Below, piece by piece: positions 17,413 through 24,535 of a stretch of 32,940 nt of DNA. This DNA is from Syntrophomonadaceae bacterium (GTDB lineage: Bacteria; Bacillota; Dethiobacteria; DTU022; UBA8154), in contig PWRN01000089.1 of the NCBI GenBank assembly GCA_003556225.1, forward strand, positions 1 through 32,940, in the 5' to 3' direction. Every line of letters begins with the position of its first letter. The first letter of the stretch is position 1. The translations under genes were made by a program, and so were the position numbers. A model generated the notes under the pieces. It did no database searches. It was not told the origin of the DNA and saw only the letters and a program-made list of their open reading frames with translations.

Positions 17413-17697
17413 CTGCCGCAGGGGCACAGGAGAAATGGCCACATAAATCGACGAAAAAACCCGTTTTTTTGGAGACAGGCAGGAAACAACTTTTTTATGT
17501 CGAATATGAACAATATCTGACGTATGTTTAACTCCCTTAACTGAACGATGGATCGCCTCAAAGGCAGCGGCACTGATGCAGAAGCTCCATGAAATGCATA
17601 CGCGATAGCTGCCTTTTATACTCATTTCCCTAAACAAATTCATATCTTACAGGAGGTGTTGAGCCTGGTTTAGCCAAAATTAAACCAGGCGAAAAAC
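17413..17697 (+). other. Leader region of the methyltransferase cluster, with two stem-loops
   Basis: A 285-bp gap without a supportable gene. Stem 1: AAAGGCAGC (17560-17568) pairs with GCTGCCTTT (17608-17616), enclosing an inner ATGCA (17576-17580) / TGCAT (17595-17599) helix, and is followed by TATA, so it could act as an attenuator. Stem 2 (17663-17690) lies between the ribosome site and the start of the first mttB. TATACT at 17617-17622 is a possible -10 box without a good -35. It does not match the cobalamin, SAM or T-box consensus by eye. Confidence 0.45.
17651..17697 (+). promoter_or_regulatory. Shine-Dalgarno and 10-bp perfect hairpin ahead of the first mttB
   Basis: AGGAGGTG (17651-17658) is followed by GCCTGGTTTA (17663-17672), an 8-base loop and TAAACCAGGC (17681-17690), a perfect 10-bp stem. 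The TTG start is at 17698. A TTG at 17659 in the same frame ends after four codons at TAG 17671. With the hairpin folded, ribosome site and TTG 17698 are about 11-13 bases apart. Confidence 0.5.
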
Positions 17698-19236
17698 TTG
17701 AGCAGAGAAGGAGTACAAGTTGCAAAGCCTTACCAACGAATGACCCGGGAGCAGATTGAGCTGGTCCACCGCACGTCCCTGGAGCTGCTGGAGAAGCCCG
17801 GTGTGCTGGTTTACAGCCAGGAAGCCGTCGCGCTGCTCTCCGATGCCGGGGCCAAGGTGACTCAAACCCGCGAAGGGGAGTACGATGCCTGGTGGGTTAG
17901 TATCCCGCCTTCGTTGGTCCAAAAAGCACTGGAGTCGGCGCCCAGTAAAGTTGTTTTAGGAGCCCGGAACCCCGAGAACCAGATCGTGATGGATGCCAAG
18001 GGCTACCATGTATACTTCGGTTCCGGTTCAGAAACCAACTTCTGGCTGGACGTGAAGCCCGAAATCTTTGTGTCCCAGGAAAACCCGGAAAACCAGCGGG
18101 TCTTCCCCACCATTACCCGTCGGAGGGGGACCGTAGCCGACCTGTGCAAGTCGGCCCACCTGTCCGATAACCTGGAGAATTTGGACTTTTTTATCCGCAA
18201 TGTCAATATACAGGATCCCGATATCAATGAAGGCAACAAAGACGTGAACAAGTTTTTTGCCTCGTTGAACAATATCACCAAGCATGTCATGGGCGGGCTA
18301 ACCGACTTCGGCCAGATGGATCACGTGGTGCGCATGGCGGAAATCATCGCCGGGGGGCGGGAAGAACTGCTGAAAAATCCCGTGATCTCGTTCATCACCT
18401 CGGTGATCAAAAGCCCCCTGCAGGTCGTGGACGAAACGGCGGAAAAGCTGATCAAGATCGCCCGGCTCGGACTGCCCGTGGTGATTTCCTCTTCGCCGCA
18501 GGGCGGCTCCACGGCGCCCATCGATGAGGCGGGCATGGTCGCCCAGGTGAACGCCGAGGTCCTGACGGGGATCATCATTAACCAGCTGGCCCAACCGGGT
18601 GCCCCGGTGATCTACGGCGCGGTACCCGTGCGGGCGCGCATGGATGACCTGCACGATATGTACGGCGTTCCCGAGTTTTGTTACTACAACACCTCTTGCG
18701 CCCAGATGGCACGCTTTTACGAGGTACCCTGCTATTCCACGGCAGGCGTCGGTGATGCGAAAGTGCCCGGGATCCAGGCCGCGGCGGAAAAAATGTTTAC
18801 CCATGCCGTCGTTCCCCGTTCGGCCCCCGATATCGTGCACTATGCCTTTGGCCTGTTAGAGAAAACCAATACCTTCTGCCCGGAGCAGGCCGTGCTGGAT
18901 AACCATCACATCGGCATGGTGAAATTCCTCTACCGGGAACCCCGGATGGATGAAAGCGAGATGGAGCGGGTGAAAGAAATTATTGAAGAAGTGATGCAAA
19001 CTCCTCACCGCCTCTATTCTCGCTATACGCGCCGCCTGCTGCGGTCCGGCGGCATTTTCCCCGCATACCCTTTCGAGGGGGAGGGGGATGACCAGGATGA
19101 AACCCTGCTCAAGACCCACGAAAAGGTCCAGGAGATCATGGGCAGGCCCCGGCAGCACCTTTCTGAAGCCATCTGCCGGGAAATTTACGAGCAAATTCCC
19201 GGGCTGCTGCCCCGGTTGAACCCATATGAGGCATAA
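17698..19236 (+). CDS. MttB-family (non-pyrrolysine) corrinoid methyltransferase 1
   Basis: 512 residues of the trimethylamine methyltransferase superfamily (COG5598). Such proteins move a methyl group from a methylated amine to the cobalt of a partner corrinoid protein. Recognisable stretches are EQIELVHRTSLELLEKPGV at the N-terminus, the barrel segment NKFFASLNNITKHVMGGL, and GAPVIYGAVPVRARMDDLHD, SCAQMARFYEVPCYSTAGVGDAKVPG and FCPEQAVLDNHHIGMVKFLY. There is no in-frame amber codon in the body, so it is not the pyrrolysine enzyme MttB; characterised relatives act on glycine betaine (MtgB), proline betaine (MtpB), carnitine (MtcB) or butyrobetaine (MtyB). The substrate here cannot be told. 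Start TTG 17698 is uncertain; ATG 17740 is internal to the conserved helix. A corrinoid protein gene follows. Confidence 0.88.
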   Translation: MSREGVQVAKPYQRMTREQIELVHRTSLELLEKPGVLVYSQEAVALLSDAGAKVTQTREGEYDAWWVSIPPSLVQKALESAPSKVVLGARNPENQIVMDAKGYHVYFGSGSETNFWLDVKPEIFVSQENPENQRVFPTITRRRGTVADLCKSAHLSDNLENLDFFIRNVNIQDPDINEGNKDVNKFFASLNNITKHVMGGLTDFGQMDHVVRMAEIIAGGREELLKNPVISFITSVIKSPLQVVDETAEKLIKIARLGLPVVISSSPQGGSTAPIDEAGMVAQVNAEVLTGIIINQLAQPGAPVIYGAVPVRARMDDLHDMYGVPEFCYYNTSCAQMARFYEVPCYSTAGVGDAKVPGIQAAAEKMFTHAVVPRSAPDIVHYAFGLLEKTNTFCPEQAVLDNHHIGMVKFLYREPRMDESEMERVKEIIEEVMQTPHRLYSRYTRRLLRSGGIFPAYPFEGEGDDQDETLLKTHEKVQEIMGRPRQHLSEAICREIYEQIPGLLPRLNPYEA

Positions 19237-19359
19237 CGCTCGGGGAAAATGCTGACGGGAAACCGCGGCACTTCATCACCAGTGAGAATGAAAAAGGAGT
19301 AACGAAAAAACAGCAGGCTTACACGCACAGGGCTGTACTTTGCAAGGAGGTCAAGACGC

Positions 19360-20040
19360 ATGTCCGAGAAGATTATTGAACAAATAGTAGCGAACGTCCT
19401 GCAGGGACGCAGGGATAAGAACGATGAAGGGATAGACGAAGGCTATGACGGCACCCCCGGGGTGACCGAACTGGTCGAGGAAGCGTTGGAACAGGGCGTG
19501 CCGGTGGAAAAAGTGCTGGGGGAAGGCCTGAGTCACGGCATGACCCTGGTGGGTGAAAAATACGAAAGCGGAGAATATTTCATCCCCGACATGCTGGCCG
19601 CGGCGGAAGCCGTTGGGGCGGCCATGGAGATCATGGAGCCATACCTGGTGAAAGATGGCGGACAGGGCAGCAAGGGCAAGATCGTCATGGCCACGGTGGA
19701 AAAAGACCAGCACGATATCGGGAAGAACCTGGTGACGATCATGCTGAAAGGGGCCGGCTACGCGGTGGTTGACCTGGGGGTAAATGTTCCCGCGGCGCGG
19801 ATCGTGGAAGTGGTGGAGCAGGAAAATGCCGGCCTTCTCGGTTTGTCGGCCCTGCTGGATACCACCATGCCCTTCATGAAAGAGACCATCGAAGAGCTGA
19901 AAAATAAAAACCTGAAAGACAACGTACGCGTGATGATCGGCGGCGCGCCGACCAACGAAGACTTTGCCCGGGAAATCGGCGCCGATGCTCACGGCAAGGA
20001 TGCTTTTGCTGCCGTAAAAATCGCGGATCAGTTGCTTTAA
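19360..20040 (+). CDS. Corrinoid protein 1 (B12-binding, MttC/MtgC-like)
   Basis: 226 residues: N-terminal helical cap domain (B12-binding_2, ~1-98), then a Rossmann-like cobalamin domain. The base-off ligand motif DxHxxG is DQHDIG with His118; GLSALLDTT and MIGGAP complete the nucleotide-tail pocket. It shuttles the methyl group between an MttB protein and a folate methyltransferase. Compared with corrinoid protein 2 in this window it carries an acidic insert of about 14 residues at ~17-33 (RRDKNDEGIDEGYDGTPG). ATG 19360 follows AAGGAGG by about 10 bases. The neighbouring mttB genes are its likely partners. Confidence 0.92.
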   Translation: MSEKIIEQIVANVLQGRRDKNDEGIDEGYDGTPGVTELVEEALEQGVPVEKVLGEGLSHGMTLVGEKYESGEYFIPDMLAAAEAVGAAMEIMEPYLVKDGGQGSKGKIVMATVEKDQHDIGKNLVTIMLKGAGYAVVDLGVNVPAARIVEVVEQENAGLLGLSALLDTTMPFMKETIEELKNKNLKDNVRVMIGGAPTNEDFAREIGADAHGKDAFAAVKIADQLL

Positions 20041-20060
20041 GAAGGAGTGGGTAAAAGAAC

Positions 20061-21317
20061 ATGCACGAAGAACATGCCGATCAAGCATATAATGAAGCCA
20101 TTCAACACGGCCAGTATAGCGAGCGCATCAAGGGCCTGCGGGGCAAATACGACCACATCCGGATCCTGTGGGAAGACCTGATTACGGCCTTTTACCTGCG
20201 CCCCCACCTGGAGACCATCGTCCGCAAGAAGGAAAGCGCGCAAGAAGGGCTGCGGCTGTACGACCTGGGCTGCGGCACGGGGGACGGTTACGACCTGCTC
20301 TCCAAGCTGCCGGGGAGAACCAAGCTGGGCGAGCACGATACCCGGCTAATCCCCCAGGAGCTCCTGGAACACTACAAGGGTGTGGACCTGAACATCGAGC
20401 TCCTCAAAGAAGGTGAAAATGTGTTCGGGCATTACGATCACGTCAACTTCTGCAAGGGAGACTTTTACAACGGTCTGCCCCTGGAAGAAGGAGAACGCCC
20501 GTATGACCTCTATTTTACTTCGTACGGAACCCTTTCCCACAGCAGCGACGAAGAGCTGGAAAAGCTGTTCATGGACATCGCCCGCCACGGCCGCAACGGG
20601 AGCCTGATCATGGGGGACTGGATCGGACGTTTTTCGTATGAGTGGCAGAACCTGTGGACGGAAAACTTCCAGGAAAGAACCCATATGGAGTACAAGATCA
20701 ATTACCTCTACGATGAGTCTGAGCGGGACCAGATCGAGGTCTCTTCCTTCCCCATGCGGTTGATGACGCCCCAGGAGGTTTCGGAAATCGTGGATCGCGC
20801 TGCTGAAAAGACGGGGATCGACCTGGAGATCATCCGCTTTTTTGACCGCTCCCTCTTTGTCGGCAGGCACATCGAAACGGGAACCTATAACGGGAACCCC
20901 CAGCCCATCCGGGCCATGGTCAACTCTCTCCATGAACCGGGTCTCCGGACCTATTTCCCGGATTTAAAATTCAATTTCATCCCCAGGAAAGGTTTTAGCT
21001 GGCAGAACCGCATGCTCAAAGACCTGGCCGACTGCTGGAATATCCTGCTGGATTACACCATGGCGCTGATGAAGTTTTCCGATCACGGCAGCAACGCCAT
21101 GCTGCCGGAACCGCCCTTGACAGAATTCCAGGCCCTGGAACGGGCTTTTGACGTGATGCGCCAAACAGTCGAGGTCAGCAAGGGTCTCTTTGGCGATACG
21201 AGGGCAGATCTGATCGAGTCCCAGTTGGGCTTTGCCCTGCGCAGCCTGGAAATGAACATGCAGCGGGGCATGGGTCTGGGTCACGGACTGGTGGCCCTTA
21301 TTCGCGTCAGCAAGTAA
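20061..21317 (+). CDS. Class I SAM-dependent methyltransferase with unknown C-terminal region
   Basis: 418 residues. Motif I LYDLGCGTGDGYDLL (66-80) and the following acidic VDLNIELL identify a Rossmann SAM-binding fold, with DLYFTSYGTLSHSSDEEL at the motif IV position. The fold should end near 265; the remaining ~150 residues, including PIRAMVNSLHEPGLRTYFP and a helical LLDYTMALMKFSDH stretch, are not recognised. ATG 20061 follows AAGGAG (20042-20047). It sits between a corrinoid protein and the second mttB, so a role in the same methyl metabolism is inferred: amine N-methylation, modification of a partner, or methyl exchange with the SAM pool. Substrate unknown. Confidence 0.78.
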   Translation: MHEEHADQAYNEAIQHGQYSERIKGLRGKYDHIRILWEDLITAFYLRPHLETIVRKKESAQEGLRLYDLGCGTGDGYDLLSKLPGRTKLGEHDTRLIPQELLEHYKGVDLNIELLKEGENVFGHYDHVNFCKGDFYNGLPLEEGERPYDLYFTSYGTLSHSSDEELEKLFMDIARHGRNGSLIMGDWIGRFSYEWQNLWTENFQERTHMEYKINYLYDESERDQIEVSSFPMRLMTPQEVSEIVDRAAEKTGIDLEIIRFFDRSLFVGRHIETGTYNGNPQPIRAMVNSLHEPGLRTYFPDLKFNFIPRKGFSWQNRMLKDLADCWNILLDYTMALMKFSDHGSNAMLPEPPLTEFQALERAFDVMRQTVEVSKGLFGDTRADLIESQLGFALRSLEMNMQRGMGLGHGLVALIRVSK

Positions 21318-21358
21318 CCTGACAACAATGGCAGGCGCGGCATGAGAGCCCCGACTCG

Positions 21359-21382
21359 GACCCGATGACCGGGGATTGGGTC
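21359..21382 (+). repeat. 8-bp hairpin between the SAM methyltransferase and second mttB
   Basis: GACCCGAT (21359-21366) pairs with ATTGGGTC (21375-21382) with one G-U pair and an 8-base loop GACCGGGG. No T-run follows. It may stabilise or process the message; function unknown. Confidence 0.35.
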
Positions 21383-21413
21383 GATCATTACAAACAACAG
21401 AGGAGGCATAAAA

Positions 21414-22856
21414 ATGGTTGTGAAAGGAGCAATGGGTGGAAGTTTCAAGCCCTTATCTGAAAGTGATATTCGCTCAATCAATGAAATGGTTATACGCATT
21501 TTTGAAGAAGTGGGGGTGAAAGTCCCCAATGACCAGGCCCTGCAGATTTTCTCCGATAAAGGGGCCCAGGTGGACAAATCGAGCGGGATCGTCAAGATTT
21601 CCCGCGCCATGTTTGAAGACCTGGTGGCGGGTGCGCCTGAGAAAGTGGTGCTCTGCGGCCGCAAGGAGGAAAACGATCTGACCCTGGAGGGAGCCCGCAC
21701 CTACCTGGGAACCGGGGGGACCGTGCTGAACTGCCTGGACCTGGAAACGGGGAAACGACGCCCCACAACATTGCAGGACGTCAAGGATTTCGCGCGGCTC
21801 ATGGACGCCCTCGACCATATCGCCTTTTTCGTGATCAATGTGTACCCCAACGAACTGCCCAACGAGGACGTGGACGTCAACCGGTTTTACTCTGCCCTGT
21901 CCAATACCAGCAAGCACGTCATGGGGGGCATTTATACCATGGAAGGGCTGCGCAGCGTGGTGAAAATGGCGGAAGAACTGGCCGGCAGCCCGGAGAAATT
22001 GCGGGAAAGGCCTTTTATCTCCATGATTACCTGTGTGATGAGCCCCCTGCTGCTGGACGACAGCTATACCGATTTCCTGATCGAGGTAGCCCGCCAGGGC
22101 ATTCCTTTGGCTACGCCCTCGGAGCCCCTGGCCGGCGCGACCAGCCCCGTGACCCTGGCGGCCACCATTGCCACCAACTGCGTGGAAACCCTCACGGGAG
22201 TGATGCTGGCTCAGCTGGTCAATCCCGGCACCCCTACCCTTTTCGGTTCTGTAGCAACCAACATGGACATGAAAAGCGGGTCGTACCTGGCCGGAAGCAT
22301 TGAGTCCGGATTGATCAACGCCGGGCTGGCCCAGATGGCGCAGCACTACAAGATCCCCTTTTACGCCACTGCCGGCATGTCCGACAGCAAGCTGCCTGAC
22401 TGCCAGGCGGGATATGAAAAGGCCACCACGGCCATGGTAGCGGCCCTGGCCGGCGCCAATTACATCCACGATGCCGCCGGTTTGCTGGAATTCTGCACCA
22501 CCGCGTCCTACGAGCAGATGGTAATCGACGACGAGATTATCGGCACCTGTTTGCGCGCGGTGCGCGGCATCGAAGTGAACGAAAAAACCCTGGCCGAGGA
22601 GACCATTCGCCGCGTGGGCCCCGGGGGCAATTTTGTGGCCGAAATGCATACCATTGAAAACTTCCGCACAGAATTTTTCTATCCCCAGGTGGCGGACCGC
22701 CAGTCCCGAAAGCACTGGGAGCGGGACGGGTCGCTGGACGCACGGGAGCGGGCCCGGAGAATTGCCCGGGACCTGTTGGCCAACCATCAGCCCGAACCCC
22801 TGCCGGAGGCGGCCAACAAGAGCATCCTGGCGCAGTACAAAGCCATTAAGCCGTAA
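21414..22856 (+). CDS. MttB-family (non-pyrrolysine) corrinoid methyltransferase 2
   Basis: 480 residues, a second COG5598 member and a paralogue of the protein at 17698. Shared landmarks include INEMVIRIFEEVGVKVPND at the N-terminus, DVNRFYSALSNTSKHVMGGI (aligned with NKFFASLNNITKHVMGGL), GTPTLFGSVATNMDMKSGSY and AQMAQHYKIPFYATAGMSDS, followed by SYEQMVIDDEIIG. No amber codon occurs in the frame. It is closer in length to characterised MtgB-type proteins than paralogue 1. ATG 21414 follows AGGAGG by about 8 bases. With two corrinoid proteins and one folate methyltransferase nearby, it probably feeds the same methyl route from a different substrate or demethylation step. Confidence 0.9.
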   Translation: MVVKGAMGGSFKPLSESDIRSINEMVIRIFEEVGVKVPNDQALQIFSDKGAQVDKSSGIVKISRAMFEDLVAGAPEKVVLCGRKEENDLTLEGARTYLGTGGTVLNCLDLETGKRRPTTLQDVKDFARLMDALDHIAFFVINVYPNELPNEDVDVNRFYSALSNTSKHVMGGIYTMEGLRSVVKMAEELAGSPEKLRERPFISMITCVMSPLLLDDSYTDFLIEVARQGIPLATPSEPLAGATSPVTLAATIATNCVETLTGVMLAQLVNPGTPTLFGSVATNMDMKSGSYLAGSIESGLINAGLAQMAQHYKIPFYATAGMSDSKLPDCQAGYEKATTAMVAALAGANYIHDAAGLLEFCTTASYEQMVIDDEIIGTCLRAVRGIEVNEKTLAEETIRRVGPGGNFVAEMHTIENFRTEFFYPQVADRQSRKHWERDGSLDARERARRIARDLLANHQPEPLPEAANKSILAQYKAIKP

Positions 22857-22935
22857 TGCGCTCACTGCTTTCAGATCCCAATGATCCCCTCGGGGAGCGG
22901 AAACGCCATACTTATGAAGAAGGAGCTGAAGTGCC

Positions 22936-23739
22936 ATGCTTGTAATTGGGGAACTGATTAACGCCACACGGAAAAAGGTACGCCAGGCTGTGATCGACCA
23001 TGACCTGGATTTCCTGCAGCAGCTGGCGAAAAAACAGGATGAAGCCGGGGCTCACTACATCGATGTGAACGTGGCTACCGGTGCCGGCAAACAGGAAAAA
23101 GAAATAGAAGACATGAAATGGGCGGTCCAGGGTCTCAGGAAAGTGACCCAGAAGCCGTTGGCCATCGATACCACCAGCCTGGAAGTCATGCAGGCCGGCC
23201 TGGAGACCCACGGGCCCGGTGCCATGGTGAACTCGGCCAGCGCCGAGACAGGTCGCCTGGAGCCCTTCTTGCAGCTGGCCCGGGAATACGACTGCCTCTG
23301 CGTGGCCCTGCCCGTGAGTGATGCGGGCATCCCCAAGGACGTGGCCGCGCGGCTGGAAATCAGCAAACAGATCGTCCAGGCAGCAGAGAAAGAAGGATTT
23401 CCCCTGGACCGGCTTTACATGGACCCCCTGGCTTTTCCCCTGGGTGTGGACGATCAAAGCGGGACCATCACCCTGCAAACCATCACCGCCCTCAAGGAAG
23501 AGTTCCAGGTGAAAACCACCATCGGGCTGACCAACATTTCCCACGGCCTGCCCCAGCGGGGGCTCTTAAACCGCACCTTTGTCACCCTGGCCATCTATGC
23601 CGGCCTGGATTCAGCCATCGCCGATCCCCTGGACAGGGGTGTGATGAGTTCCGTGCTGGCCGCGGAAGCGGCCCTGGGCCGGGATCCCTACTGTGGAAAG
23701 CTGCTGAAAGCTTTCCGCAAGGGACAGCTGGTTCCTTGA
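22936..23739 (+). CDS. Methylcorrinoid:tetrahydrofolate methyltransferase (MtgA-like)
   Basis: 267 residues of the pterin-binding (DHPS-like) TIM-barrel family that includes AcsE, MtgA and the MetH folate domain. Landmarks: VIGELINATRKKVRQAV, AGAHYIDVNVATG, KPLAIDTTSLEVMQAGLE, GAMVNSASAETGR, DRLYMDPLAFPLGVD, and TTIGLTNISHGLPQRGLLNRTF with the conserved Asn. The inferred reaction moves the methyl group from a corrinoid protein to tetrahydrofolate, linking demethylation to the Wood-Ljungdahl pathway. Lengths near 262-270 are typical. ATG 22936 is preceded by AAGGAG. It is flanked by an mttB gene and a corrinoid-protein gene. Confidence 0.9.
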   Translation: MLVIGELINATRKKVRQAVIDHDLDFLQQLAKKQDEAGAHYIDVNVATGAGKQEKEIEDMKWAVQGLRKVTQKPLAIDTTSLEVMQAGLETHGPGAMVNSASAETGRLEPFLQLAREYDCLCVALPVSDAGIPKDVAARLEISKQIVQAAEKEGFPLDRLYMDPLAFPLGVDDQSGTITLQTITALKEEFQVKTTIGLTNISHGLPQRGLLNRTFVTLAIYAGLDSAIADPLDRGVMSSVLAAEAALGRDPYCGKLLKAFRKGQLVP

Positions 23740-23805
23740 GCCCTGCCGGGATTAAACAACAAAAGGGCTTATCGTAAAGAAAGAATTCAGAAAGGAGTCG
23801 TTTTT

Positions 23806-24453
23806 ATGTCACGCATGGAAGAACTGGCTACAGCGATCATTGAGGGGGATGCTGCAGGGATTAAAGGGCTCGTGCAAAAAACCCTGGATGAAGGGTCGGA
23901 GCCTGAAGATATTTTGAGTCAAGGGTTGATGCAGGGCATGGAAGTCGTCGGCAAGCGATTTGCCACTGAAGACATGTTCATTCCCGAGGTAATGCTCTGT
24001 GCGCGAACCATGCACTCGGCCCTGGAAATCCTGCGGCCCCTGTTGGAGGCGCAGGAGAAAAAACTGCAGATGAAAGGGAAATTGCTGCTGGGCACTGTTG
24101 CCGGGGATATTCACGACATCGGGAAAAGCCTGGTGGAAATGATGTTCACCGCCAACGGGTTTGATGTTGTGGACATCGGCGTCAATGTGTCTGCCGATGC
24201 TTTCGTAGATGCAGTGAAGCAGCATGAACCCGATGTGATCGGAATGTCCGCCTTGCTGACCACGACGATGCCTGCCATGGCCCAAACCGTGGAAGCCATA
24301 GACAGCGCGGGACTGCGACAAGACGGCAAGCCCATTATCATCGTGGGTGGAGCCCCGGTGACCGAGGAATTTGCCCGGGAAATTAGCGCAGATCTTTACG
24401 GCGAAAACGCCCTGGAGGGCGTGGACGTAACCAAGAAAGCGCTGGGTCTTTAA
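23806..24453 (+). CDS. Corrinoid protein 2 (B12-binding, MtgC-like)
   Basis: 215 residues, standard length. The helical cap (~1-85, with EDMFIPEVMLCARTMHSALE) precedes the cobalamin domain: DIHDIG with lower-axial His103, DVVDIGVNVSADAFVDAV, GMSALLTTTMPAMAQTV and IIVGGAPVTEEFA. It lacks the acidic insert of corrinoid protein 1. ATG 23806 follows AAAGGAG by about 8 bases. It is the last gene before a strong hairpin, so the methyl-transfer transcript probably ends here. Confidence 0.93.
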   Translation: MSRMEELATAIIEGDAAGIKGLVQKTLDEGSEPEDILSQGLMQGMEVVGKRFATEDMFIPEVMLCARTMHSALEILRPLLEAQEKKLQMKGKLLLGTVAGDIHDIGKSLVEMMFTANGFDVVDIGVNVSADAFVDAVKQHEPDVIGMSALLTTTMPAMAQTVEAIDSAGLRQDGKPIIIVGGAPVTEEFAREISADLYGENALEGVDVTKKALGL

Positions 24454-24472
24454 ACCAGGAAGCAGAAGAAAC

Positions 24473-24506
24473 AGCAGGCCGGGCAGTGATGCCCGGCCTG
24501 CTTATC
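24473..24506 (+). terminator. Strong GC-rich hairpin closing the corrinoid cluster
   Basis: AGCAGGCCGGGCA (24473-24485) pairs perfectly with TGCCCGGCCTGCT (24490-24502) around a GTGA loop: 13 bp, 20 bases after the corrinoid protein stop. The T tail is poor (TTATCA), so termination may be partial, allowing read-through into proA. Confidence 0.65.
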
Positions 24507-24535
24507 AACATAAGCACGCGAGAGGAGTTGATCGT

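Noticed and set aside
17497-17595. Short frames in the mttB1 leader as leader peptides
   Set aside because: ATG 17497 and ATG 17548 give 7- and 14-residue peptides without ribosome sites or runs of a regulatory amino acid.
17560-17616. Cobalamin riboswitch ahead of the corrinoid cluster
   Set aside because: GGCACTG resembles part of the B12 box, but the core elements (such as GGTGNNAANTCC) are missing.
17659-17673. In-frame TAG upstream of mttB1 as a pyrrolysine codon
   Set aside because: In MttB the amber codon lies mid-protein. This TAG lies before the conserved start, inside a hairpin, and no pyl genes are in the window. Both MttB bodies are free of amber codons.
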